A stretch of 5,227 bases of DNA from Chloroflexi bacterium RBG_16_72_14 (lineage in GTDB: Bacteria > Chloroflexota > Limnocylindria > Limnocylindrales > CSP1-4): assembly GCA_001797035.1 (NCBI GenBank), contig MGOE01000077.1, positions 38,346-43,572 of the forward strand. The letters are read 5' to 3'. The notes beneath the pieces were generated by a model that worked only from the letters and a program-made list of their open reading frames with translations, was not told where the DNA came from and did no database searches. Below, piece after piece: positions 1 through 5,227 of this stretch (position 1 is the first letter of the stretch; the number at the start of each line of letters is the position of its first letter). A program made the position numbers and the translations under genes.

Positions 1-364
1 GGTCCGGGCGCTGGTCCGCCGTGGTCAGCCGCGAGCCCCGGTGGCGGCACAGGTCGTAGTGGGCGTGCAAGGTGCCGGCCCGGTCGCGCACCACGATCAC
101 CCGCTCGCCGGCGACGTCCGCCGACAGGAAGTCGCCGGCTTCGCGGAGCTGCTCCGCGCGTCCCACGGCGACCCACTCGGACCACCAGATCGCCTCGCGC
201 TCCCGGTCGAGGAACGCCTCGTCCACGTAGGCGGCGCGGGGCAGCGAGGCCTCGAAGGCGGCGCGGGCCATGCGATTGGGGCTGTCGGCGTCGAAGTCGA
301 GGCCGAGGTCGAGGTCTGCGGACACGGGCGGGACCCCCGGTGCGGTGGGCGCTGGCGGCGCCAT
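1..364 (-). CDS. Rieske [2Fe-2S] aromatic ring-hydroxylating oxygenase, alpha subunit, N-terminal part (cut by window edge)
   Basis: An open minus-strand frame runs from an ATG at 364-362 off the left edge, giving 121 residues without a stop. Residues 103-113 read YDLCRHRGSRL. This matches the first half of the Rieske cluster motif (C-x-H), with C106 and H108 as iron ligands; the second C-x2-H pair and the C-terminal mononuclear-iron domain lie outside the window. Residues about 40-65 (YVDEAFLDRE, then IWWSEWVAVG) resemble the segment that precedes the Rieske domain in oxygenase alpha subunits. These are cytoplasmic enzymes that use electrons from a reductase to hydroxylate or demethylate a substrate; the substrate cannot be told here. 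No Shine-Dalgarno precedes the ATG. A GTG at codon 14 (325-323), with a GGGGG run upstream, is a plausible alternative start. The gene lies 50 bases after the PhzF-like gene on the same strand, so cotranscription is likely. The family call is firm, the start is not. Confidence 0.85.
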   Translation of the reverse strand, partial: MAPPAPTAPGVPPVSADLDLGLDFDADSPNRMARAAFEASLPRAAYVDEAFLDREREAIWWSEWVAVGRAEQLREAGDFLSADVAGERVIVVRDRAGTLHAHYDLCRHRGSRLTTADQRPD

Positions 365-414
365 CGTACGTGGCCCGATCGTGGCCGACGGATGGCGTTC
401 CCGGCGCGACGGCG

Positions 415-1089
415 CTACCCCGCCAGCTCCCGGACCTCGACCGGCTCCACCCGGCCGCCCACCTCGACGCTTCCGTCGGGGCCGGGTCGCACGTGGAGCA
501 CGGACCCCACGCCCTGCCGGATCTCCAGCGAACGGCCCAGGTACCCGCCCATCATCACGGCCGCCGCCCCGGTCGCCTCGTCCTCGTCGATGCCGTACGA
601 CCCGGCGAAGTAGCGCGCCCGCAACACCCCGGCGGCCTCGTCGATCCAGGCCCAGGCGTAGTACGAGCCCTCACCGGGCGGCGCACCCGTGAGCGCATCG
701 ACCTCGGAGCGCGACCCGAGCTGGACCCTGGTGATCGGGTGGATCCAGGCGGGCCATGCCCGGATCCAGGACAGCTGGCCGGTCTGCCAGGTCGCGACCT
801 CGCCCGCCGGCGGCCGGAGCACGGAGCCCCCGAGCCCGAGGCTCCGGAGCAGCCACCCGGTGCCCACGGCGGGATGCCCCGCGAATGCGAGCTCCGCCCC
901 CGGCGTGTGGATCCGGATCGACCCGGTCGCCGCGTCGTCCACGAACACGGTCTCCGAGAACCCGAGCTCGGCAGCCAGCGCCTGGCGGCGTCCGGCGGGC
1001 ACCGCCGCGCCCTCGAGCACCACGCCCAGCGGGTTGCCGCCCCGGCCGTCCGGGCCGAGGAACACCCGCAGCACCCGCAGCTCGATCAT
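415..1089 (-). CDS. PhzF-family (phenazine biosynthesis-like) isomerase/epimerase-fold protein, short form
   Basis: This 224-residue protein has the pseudo-symmetric PhzF (diaminopimelate-epimerase-like) signatures in order. GNPLGVV is at 18-24, GFSETVFV at 43-50, HTPGAELAFAGHPAVGT at 61-77 and YGIDEDEATGAAA at 165-177. By comparison with PhzF of Pseudomonas, E46 corresponds to the catalytic Glu45, H72 to His74 and probably D170 to Asp208. Most relatives act as isomerases, and many have no known substrate, so phenazine synthesis should not be assumed. The protein is short: PhzF is about 278 residues, and the H72-D170 distance here is about 36 residues less than in PhzF. The frame is intact and both halves keep their motifs, so this looks like a compact variant, not a broken gene. 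The ATG overlaps the Nudix stop (ATGA), and AAGGG sits 4 bases upstream, which supports this start and translational coupling. Confidence 0.88.
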   Translation of the reverse strand: MIELRVLRVFLGPDGRGGNPLGVVLEGAAVPAGRRQALAAELGFSETVFVDDAATGSIRIHTPGAELAFAGHPAVGTGWLLRSLGLGGSVLRPPAGEVATWQTGQLSWIRAWPAWIHPITRVQLGSRSEVDALTGAPPGEGSYYAWAWIDEAAGVLRARYFAGSYGIDEDEATGAAAVMMGGYLGRSLEIRQGVGSVLHVRPGPDGSVEVGGRVEPVEVRELAG

Positions 1090-1700
1090 CGTGCCCTTGC
1101 CACCTGGAGCGCGTACCGAGACACGGCCGCGATCGTCATCAGGTCGTGGATCTCGCCCGCGTCGATCCACGCCATCACCTCGTCCAGCGTCGCCCAGCGG
1201 ATCGCGAGGTCCTCGGTCGCGTCCGGCGCGGCCTCGCCCGCGCGCAGCCCCCTGGCGACGAACAGCGCGCCCGTCTCGTCGGTCACGGAGTTGGACACCG
1301 ACATCCGGCACAGTTGCCGCCACTCGGCGGCGTCGAACCCGGTCTCCTCGCGCAGCTCGCGCCGCGCGCCGGCGAGCAGCGTCTCCTCCGGTCCCACGCC
1401 GCCCTCCGGGATCTCCCAGCTGTACCCGTCCAGCGAGTAGCGGTGCTGCCCCACGAGCAGCAGCCGTCCGTCGTCGGCCACGGGCACGACCCCCACAGCC
1501 CGGTTGTGGAAGTGCACGACACCGTAGATCCCCGGGCTGCCGTCCGGCCGGTCCACCTCGTCGTGGAGGACGTCGATCCACGCGTTGGAGTACGCGACGA
1601 CGCGTGACCGACGACGCCACGGGCCGCTGGCCACGGGATCGGCGGCCGCTGCCGCGGGGTGCATGGCTTCGGGCTGGCGACCCGGGTCGGACGACGGCAT
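1086..1700 (-). CDS. Nudix hydrolase (possibly ADP-ribose pyrophosphatase-like)
   Basis: This 204-residue protein has an exact Nudix box, Gx5Ex7REUxEExGU, at residues 100-122: G100, E106, R114-E115, E118-E119, G121, F122. WEIPEGG (95-101) leads directly into it. The box binds the divalent metals used to cleave a nucleoside diphosphate linked to another group. Strands before the box (YGVVHFHNRAVGVVPV, then GRLLLVGQHRY) and SNSVTDETG at 136-144 after it fit the ADP-ribose/nucleotide-sugar pyrophosphatase-like branch. I do not see the downstream proline usual in classic ADP-ribose pyrophosphatases, so the substrate is open. The frame could extend upstream to 1889, but that would overlap the start of the divergent hydrolase and encodes unstructured Arg/Cys-rich sequence. 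The ATG at 1700 has a well-placed TAnnnT box for leaderless expression. ATG at 1664 is an alternative. The gene is first in the leftward unit. Confidence 0.88.
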   Translation of the reverse strand: MPSSDPGRQPEAMHPAAAAADPVASGPWRRRSRVVAYSNAWIDVLHDEVDRPDGSPGIYGVVHFHNRAVGVVPVADDGRLLLVGQHRYSLDGYSWEIPEGGVGPEETLLAGARRELREETGFDAAEWRQLCRMSVSNSVTDETGALFVARGLRAGEAAPDATEDLAIRWATLDEVMAWIDAGEIHDLMTIAAVSRYALQVARAR

Positions 1701-1706
1701 GTGCCA

Positions 1707-1712
1707 ACGGTA
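1707..1712 (-). promoter_or_regulatory. Putative leaderless -10 box for the Nudix gene
   Basis: On the minus strand TACCGT is followed by TGGCAC and then the ATG at 1700. A TAnnnT element ending 6 bases before the start codon places transcription start at or next to the A of ATG, the arrangement known for leaderless mRNAs in high-GC bacteria. No Shine-Dalgarno is seen before this ATG, which agrees. No recognisable -35 box lies at the expected distance. This element would drive the Nudix-PhzF-Rieske unit. Confidence 0.5.
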
Positions 1713-1817
1713 GCGGGCCGCGGCCCCGCCCGTGGCCGCGCAACACGCCCGGGGGCGACACGTCTTACGGCGGGAGGGCGGACCGGCCCTAGGCGCACTC
1801 GTGGATCCGCCCGAGGA

Positions 1818-1858
1818 TGACCGCCGGCACCACGCCCGGTGACCGCCGGCACCACGCC
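1818..1858. repeat. Tandem direct repeat, two 19-base copies, period 22
   Basis: The 19-base unit TGACCGCCGGCACCACGCC occurs at 1818-1836 and again, without mismatch, at 1840-1858, separated by CGG. It ends five bases before the Shine-Dalgarno of the first rightward hydrolase gene. A 22-base period is about two helical turns, so two regulator subunits could bind the same DNA face. It could equally be a slippage or duplication product with no function. Confidence 0.85.
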
Positions 1859-1861
1859 GGC
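1845..1861 (+). promoter_or_regulatory. GC-only hairpin just upstream of the Shine-Dalgarno
   Basis: GCCGGC, a 5-base loop ACCAC, and GCCGGC form a perfect 6-base-pair stem at 1845-1861. The Shine-Dalgarno starts two bases later. No U-tract follows, so it is not an intrinsic terminator. In the mRNA it could affect ribosome access or stability, but short GC-rich hairpins arise easily at this base composition. Confidence 0.4.
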
Positions 1862-1862
1862 T

Positions 1863-1867
1863 GGAGG
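1863..1867 (+). promoter_or_regulatory. Shine-Dalgarno of the first alpha/beta hydrolase gene
   Basis: GGAGG (extended to GGAGGG) lies 5 bases before the ATG at 1873 and fixes this start. It contrasts with the leaderless-looking starts of the Nudix and S15-like genes. Confidence 0.8.
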
Positions 1868-1872
1868 GACAG

Positions 1873-2913
1873 ATGGCGAGTCGAGGCACGTCTCAGGCCT
1901 TTCCGGCGTCGAGGCCCGGCGGGCCGCTGCGCCGCCGCATCACGGTCCTCGTGGCCGCGATCCTCGCCGTCGCCGTGATCGCGTACGGCGTCGTCTCGTA
2001 CCTGGTCTACGACGGCCTGGGCACCGCGCCACGGGCGTGCTGGCCGGCCGACCGCGCCAACACCCCCGACAGCTTCACGGTCCCTGCCGAGTTCGACCCG
2101 GCGCTCGCGACCGCCAACCTGATGCCCGTGCCGCAGGACGTCGTGTTCCACTCGCGGGACCCGCAGATGCCTGACGCGGACCTCGCCGCGTGGTGGATCC
2201 CGGCGGCCGACCCGCAGGCCCCGGCCGTGGTCGTGGTCCACGGCATCAAGTCCTGCCGGCGGGAGCCCAACGTGCTGCTCGCGGCCGGGATGCTGTACCG
2301 GCACGGCTACTCGGTGCTCCTGATGGACCTCCGTGACCACGGCGACTCGGAAGGCGACGATGCCCGGTTCGCCGGCGGCAGCGAGGAGTACCTCGACGTC
2401 CTCGGGGCGTGGGACTGGCTGGTGGCGCAGGGCGTGCCGGAGGAGCGGATCGGCATCCTCGGAATGTCGTTCGGGGCCGCGACCTCGGTGATCGCGGGCG
2501 GCCACGAGCCGCGGGTCGCGGCCGTGTGGGCGGATTCCTCGCCCAACGAGATGCGGCGCGCGATCGGCCTGTTCCTGGAGGACCAGGCGGGGCTGCCGGA
2601 CATCCTGGTGCCCGGTGCCATCCTGTGGGCGCGGATCATCGCGGGCGACGACCTGACCGCCTTCGACCCGATCGACGAGGCGGGACGCTACGGCGGCCGG
2701 TCCATCGCATTCGTGCACGGGGAGCTGGACGAGGTGCTGCCGGCGAGCATGGCGCAGGAGCTGCACGACCGGGCCGTGGCGGCGGGCGCAACGTCGCCAG
2801 ACGCGTGGGTCATCGCCGACGCCGGCCACACCCAGGGCGTGTACGTGGCGCCGGCCGAGTACGAGACGAGGCTGGTCGAGTTCTTCGACGCGGCGATCGG
2901 GGACGGGGGCTGA
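1873..2913 (+). CDS. Membrane-anchored alpha/beta hydrolase (S9/YqkD-like serine hydrolase), paralog 1
   Basis: A 346-residue protein. Residues about 22-45 form one hydrophobic segment preceded by R20-R21-R22, which predicts a signal anchor with the catalytic domain outside the cytoplasm. The alpha/beta hydrolase fold follows. VVVVHG (119-124) is the oxyanion-hole region, DLRDHGDS (152-159) is a typical strand-loop, GMSFGA (197-202) is the nucleophile elbow with S199, D286 in HGELDEVLP is the likely acid, and H319 in DAGHTQ is the likely base. Such proteins hydrolyse esters or sometimes peptides; the substrate is unknown. The only cysteines, C56 and C128, match those of the next gene and could form a disulfide. 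A strong Shine-Dalgarno precedes the ATG. The stop overlaps the next ATG by one base (TGATG), so the two genes are coupled. Residues 168-210 are encoded by DNA identical to the next gene. Confidence 0.9.
   Translation: MASRGTSQAFPASRPGGPLRRRITVLVAAILAVAVIAYGVVSYLVYDGLGTAPRACWPADRANTPDSFTVPAEFDPALATANLMPVPQDVVFHSRDPQMPDADLAAWWIPAADPQAPAVVVVHGIKSCRREPNVLLAAGMLYRHGYSVLLMDLRDHGDSEGDDARFAGGSEEYLDVLGAWDWLVAQGVPEERIGILGMSFGAATSVIAGGHEPRVAAVWADSSPNEMRRAIGLFLEDQAGLPDILVPGAILWARIIAGDDLTAFDPIDEAGRYGGRSIAFVHGELDEVLPASMAQELHDRAVAAGATSPDAWVIADAGHTQGVYVAPAEYETRLVEFFDAAIGDGG
2374..2502 (+). repeat. 129-base identical tract, copy 1 (inside hydrolase paralog 1)
   Basis: This stretch matches 3387-3515 at every base, in the same codon frame. 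It encodes residues 168-210, including the catalytic-serine elbow. The flanking bases differ: 2373 C versus 3386 G, and 2503 C versus 3516 G. Divergence resumes on both sides at both base and protein level. A further 17-base match (2335-2351 with 3348-3364) lies just upstream at the same offset of 1013. Confidence 0.95.
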
Positions 2914-3920
2914 TGCCCGACGAGACGACGGGGGCGCGCCGCTGGCTCCGGCCGCTCGCGACCGGGCTGGCGCTGCTCGTGGCCATCCTGCTGGTGGGGT
3001 ACCTCGTCGCGAGCTACGCCGTGTACGACACGCTCGCCGCCGTCTCCGGGGAGTGCCACGAGCGCGACGCCGGGGACACGCCGCAGCGGTTCGGCATCGA
3101 GGGCATGGACGAGGACGCCGTTGCGGCGTACGCGATGCCGGCGCCGCTGGACGTGGAGCTTCGGTCACGCGACGCGCGAATGCCGGACCTCACGCTCCGT
3201 GCCTGGTGGATCCCCGGCGCGCGAGCGGACGGGCCGGCCGTGATCCTCGTCCACGGCTGGAAGACGTGCCGCCGGGACGACAACATCCTGCTGCCGGCCG
3301 GGATGCTCCACCGGCACGGGCTCGGCGTGCTGCTGCTGGACCAGCGCGACCACGGCGACTCGGACGACGAGGACGGGCGCTTCGCGGGCGGCAGCGAGGA
3401 GTACCTCGACGTCCTCGGGGCGTGGGACTGGCTGGTGGCGCAGGGCGTGCCGGAGGAGCGGATCGGCATCCTCGGAATGTCGTTCGGGGCCGCGACCTCG
3501 GTGATCGCGGGCGGCGAGGAGGCGGGGGTGCGCGCGGTCTGGGCGGACTCGTCGTTCGCGGACATCGGGGAGGCGGCCCGCGCATTCCTCGTCCACGAGG
3601 GGTACCCGGAGGTGCTGGAACCCGGCGCGCAGCTGATGGCCAGGCTGGTGGGCGGCGACGACCTGGCGGCGAAGTCGCCGCTGGGGGCGATGCCCCGCTA
3701 CGCCGGCCGGCCGTTCGCGATCGTCCACGGGGCCGCCGACGACTTCCTGCCGTGGCGCTTCGCGGCCGAGCTCAGGGCCGCCGCCGAGGCCGGGGGCGTG
3801 GACCTGCGCGAGTACTGGATCGTGCCGGACGCCGGCCACGCGCGATCCGTCATCGAGGAGCCGGAGGCGTACGAGCAGCGGCTGGTGGCGTTCTTCGCCG
3901 GGGCGCTCGGCGCGCCCTGA
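2913..3920 (+). CDS. Membrane-anchored alpha/beta hydrolase (S9/YqkD-like serine hydrolase), paralog 2
   Basis: A 335-residue tandem paralog of the preceding gene. Its ATG shares one base with that gene's TGA, and only a weak G-rich stretch precedes it, so translation probably depends on coupling. The open frame extends far upstream inside paralog 1, but the ATG at 2913 aligns with the paralog's N-terminus and starts the membrane segment correctly. Residues about 14-38 are hydrophobic after R9-R10, predicting a signal anchor. ILVHGW (111-116) is the oxyanion region, GMSFGA (188-193) the nucleophile elbow with S190, D276 in HGAADDFLP the likely acid, and H309 in DAGHAR the likely base. The only cysteines are C48 and C119, at sites matching C56 and C128 of paralog 1. 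The acid loop and the region after the serine differ from paralog 1, so the two may differ in substrate. An esterase or peptidase role is inferred from the fold. Confidence 0.9.
   Translation: MPDETTGARRWLRPLATGLALLVAILLVGYLVASYAVYDTLAAVSGECHERDAGDTPQRFGIEGMDEDAVAAYAMPAPLDVELRSRDARMPDLTLRAWWIPGARADGPAVILVHGWKTCRRDDNILLPAGMLHRHGLGVLLLDQRDHGDSDDEDGRFAGGSEEYLDVLGAWDWLVAQGVPEERIGILGMSFGAATSVIAGGEEAGVRAVWADSSFADIGEAARAFLVHEGYPEVLEPGAQLMARLVGGDDLAAKSPLGAMPRYAGRPFAIVHGAADDFLPWRFAAELRAAAEAGGVDLREYWIVPDAGHARSVIEEPEAYEQRLVAFFAGALGAP
3387..3515 (+). repeat. 129-base identical tract, copy 2 (inside hydrolase paralog 2)
   Basis: This is the partner of the tract at 2374-2502, in direct orientation at an offset of 1013 bases. 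It encodes residues 159-201 of paralog 2. Complete identity, silent positions included, is not expected from protein-level selection alone, because neighbouring codons for conserved residues differ between the two genes. Confidence 0.95.
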
Positions 3921-3931
3921 GCGGGCGGCCC

Positions 3932-3937
3932 TAGACT
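3932..3937 (+). promoter_or_regulatory. Putative leaderless -10 box for the CocE/NonD-type hydrolase gene
   Basis: TAGACT lies in the 24-base gap after paralog 2, followed by 7 bases (CGTCGCC) and then the ATG at 3945. No Shine-Dalgarno is present in that gap, and the spacing fits a leaderless start. No clear -35 box is visible; that region would fall within the end of paralog 2. The gene may therefore have its own promoter besides read-through from upstream. Confidence 0.5.
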
Positions 3938-3944
3938 CGTCGCC

Positions 3945-5227
3945 ATGCCGGACCAGGGCTCGCCGCGCTACGACACCGACGTTCGCTGGGACGTCCGCGT
4001 CCCCGTGCGCGACGGCCTCGAGCTGTCGGCGAACCTGTGGCTCCCGGTCCCGCGCCCGGGCGAGAACGCCACCGGGCGCTTCCCGGTCATCCTCGAGATG
4101 ATCCCGTACGGCAAGGACAACTGGCGGCGGAACTCGGACGTGGCCAGGGGCGAGTGGCTGGCGGCGCGCGGCTTCGCGCTGTGCCGCCTGGACGTGCGCG
4201 GGACGGGCTCCTCGCCCGGGATCGCCGAGGACGAGTACACGGAGGCGGAGACGCTCGACGGGTACGACGCCGTTGAGTGGCTGGCCGCCCAGCCGTGGTG
4301 CAGCGGCAACGTCGGCATGTGGGGGATCAGCTACGGCGGCTTCACCTCGATCCAGGTCGCGAAGCTGCGCCCGCCCCACCTGCGCGCGATCCTGCCGATG
4401 TACGCCACCGACGACCGCTACCGCGACGACGTCCACATCCGGGGAGGCTGCGTCACCGCCAGCGAGAAGAGCCAGTACGCCGTCAGCCAGCTGGGCATGA
4501 ACGCGATGCCGCCGCTGCCCGCCTTCCGGGGCGAGGGCTGGCGCGGAGAGTGGCGCTCGCGCCTGGAGCAGACGCCGCCCTGGCTGTTCGCCTGGATCCG
4601 CGAGCAGGCCGACGGACCGTACTGGCGCCGCGGGTCGCTGGCGCCGGATTACGACGCGCTCGATTGCGCCGTGTTCCAGGTCGCCGGCTGGAGCGACTCG
4701 TACGTGGACCCGGCGTTCCGGATCGCCGAGCGGTGCCGGAACGTGCCGGTGCGGACGCTGGTCGGCAACTGGGTCCACTCGTTCCCGGACGACGCCTACC
4801 CGGGCCCGAACCTGGACTGGCTCCACGAGATGCTCCGCTTCTTCGACCGGTACCTCAACGGCGCCGACAACGGCTGGGACCGCGAGCCGGCGATCACGTG
4901 GTTCGAGCACGAGTGGGCCGACCCGGAGCCGTTCCCGCGCCAGTGGCCCGGACGGTGGCGGGCGGCGGCGGGCGTTCGGGTGCCGGGGACGACGCCGCTG
5001 GAGCTGTTCCTCGATGAGGACGAACGCTCCGGCCAGCACGTCCTCCAGGCCCACGGCTGGCGCAGCAACCCTGACCGCGACAGCACGGGTCGGTGGGACC
5101 GCCTCCCGCACCGCGCGACCGTGGGCACCGCCGGGGCGCTGTCGTGGGGCGCCGGCTGGCACCCCAACGGCCTCGCCCGCGACCTGCGGCCGGACGAGCT
5201 CCGGGGCCTGACGTACACCACCGAGCC
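3945..5227 (+). CDS. CocE/NonD family (peptidase S15-like) serine hydrolase, C-terminus cut by window edge
   Basis: An open frame of 427 residues runs off the right edge. The start (DVRWDVRVPVRDGLELSANL) is the typical first-strand region of the CocE/X-Pro dipeptidyl-peptidase-like family. Next come PYGKD (54-58), LDVRGTGSSPG (82-92), WCSGNVGMWGISYGG (118-132) with nucleophile S129, AGWSDSYVD (247-255) with likely acid D251, and GNWVHSFPD (274-282) with likely base H278. Characterised members hydrolyse esters (cocaine esterase), acyl groups or X-Pro peptides. The residues between the serine and the acid form the cap that would set specificity. A C-terminal jelly-roll domain is normal in the family; RPDELRGLTYTTE at 415-427 looks like its entry, just as the window ends. 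No signal peptide or membrane segment is seen, so the enzyme is probably cytoplasmic, unlike its two upstream neighbours. The exact substrate is unknown. Confidence 0.9.
   Translation, partial: MPDQGSPRYDTDVRWDVRVPVRDGLELSANLWLPVPRPGENATGRFPVILEMIPYGKDNWRRNSDVARGEWLAARGFALCRLDVRGTGSSPGIAEDEYTEAETLDGYDAVEWLAAQPWCSGNVGMWGISYGGFTSIQVAKLRPPHLRAILPMYATDDRYRDDVHIRGGCVTASEKSQYAVSQLGMNAMPPLPAFRGEGWRGEWRSRLEQTPPWLFAWIREQADGPYWRRGSLAPDYDALDCAVFQVAGWSDSYVDPAFRIAERCRNVPVRTLVGNWVHSFPDDAYPGPNLDWLHEMLRFFDRYLNGADNGWDREPAITWFEHEWADPEPFPRQWPGRWRAAAGVRVPGTTPLELFLDEDERSGQHVLQAHGWRSNPDRDSTGRWDRLPHRATVGTAGALSWGAGWHPNGLARDLRPDELRGLTYTTE

Larger units (their letters stand above)
1713..1872. other. Divergent intergenic region between the leftward and rightward units
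   Basis: About 160 bases separate the leftward promoter from the first rightward ATG. The left part (1713-1817) is GC-rich and shows no convincing sigma-70-type promoter for the plus strand. A weak GAGGAT at 1813-1818 has no partner -35 box. The right part holds the tandem repeat, hairpin and Shine-Dalgarno listed separately. No small gene with credible coding signals was seen here. Confidence 0.55.

Noticed and set aside
340..1792. Long plus-strand frames opposite the PhzF-like and Nudix genes
   Set aside because: They are mirror frames of well-supported minus-strand genes, with low-complexity Arg/Ser/Pro composition and no family motifs.
1845..1861. Intrinsic terminator at the GCCGGC hairpin
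   Set aside because: There is no T-rich tail on either strand, and it sits directly before a Shine-Dalgarno.
1701..1889. N-terminal extension of the Nudix protein to an ATG at 1889
   Set aside because: It would overlap the start of the divergent hydrolase gene, adds Arg/Cys-rich sequence with no Nudix similarity, and the ATG at 1700 has its own promoter-like box.
2409..2912. Upstream extension of hydrolase paralog 2 into paralog 1
   Set aside because: The added residues are a frame-shifted shadow of paralog 1, and the ATG at 2913 begins a proper membrane anchor aligned with paralog 1.
1789..3168. A 459-codon minus-strand frame opposite the first hydrolase gene
   Set aside because: It is Arg/His/Pro-rich with no domain, and repeats the same peptide as the other antisense frame only because the identical 129-base tract lies beneath both.
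2374..3515. Insertion sequence or mobile element as the cause of the direct repeat
   Set aside because: The repeats are in-frame coding segments of homologous genes at the same alignment position, with no inverted ends or transposase.
3165..5162. A 665-codon open frame on the minus strand opposite the second hydrolase and the CocE/NonD-type gene
   Set aside because: It has biased, Arg/Val/Pro-rich low-complexity composition, no motifs, and lies antisense to two genes with full catalytic signatures. Long antisense frames are common at high GC.

Overview
The window is visibly very GC-rich and densely coding, with strong G/C preference at third codon positions. This suggests a high-GC bacterium, most likely an actinobacterium or similar lineage; nothing in the sequence fixes the genus. 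Two genes have a TAnnnT box 6-7 nt before the ATG and no Shine-Dalgarno. That pattern is typical of leaderless transcripts, which are common in such organisms.

Left half (1-1700, minus strand): a compact gene set read right to left. It starts with a Nudix hydrolase with a perfect Nudix box. A short PhzF-family isomerase-like protein follows, overlapping it by 4 bases (ATGA). After a 50-base gap comes the N-terminal third of a Rieske [2Fe-2S] oxygenase alpha subunit, cut by the left edge. The overlap and spacing suggest one transcription unit.

Middle (1701-1872): the divergent control region. It holds the presumed leaderless promoter of the Nudix gene on one strand. On the other strand it holds a 19-base tandem direct repeat, a GC-only hairpin and a strong Shine-Dalgarno for the rightward genes.

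Right half (1873-5227, plus strand): two tandem paralogous membrane-anchored alpha/beta hydrolases overlap by one base (TGATG). A CocE/NonD (peptidase S15-like) serine hydrolase follows and runs off the right edge. The two paralogs differ over most of their length but share a 129-base tract with no mismatch around the catalytic serine, best explained by recent gene conversion. Each paralog has exactly two cysteines, at matching positions, consistent with a disulfide in an extracytoplasmic domain.

Taken together, three serine hydrolases, a Rieske oxygenase, a PhzF-like enzyme and a Nudix enzyme look like an accessory catabolic or detoxification neighbourhood for ester- or amide-containing compounds. 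That functional link is inferred from context only. I found no RNA genes, mobile elements, CRISPR arrays or clearly new system.
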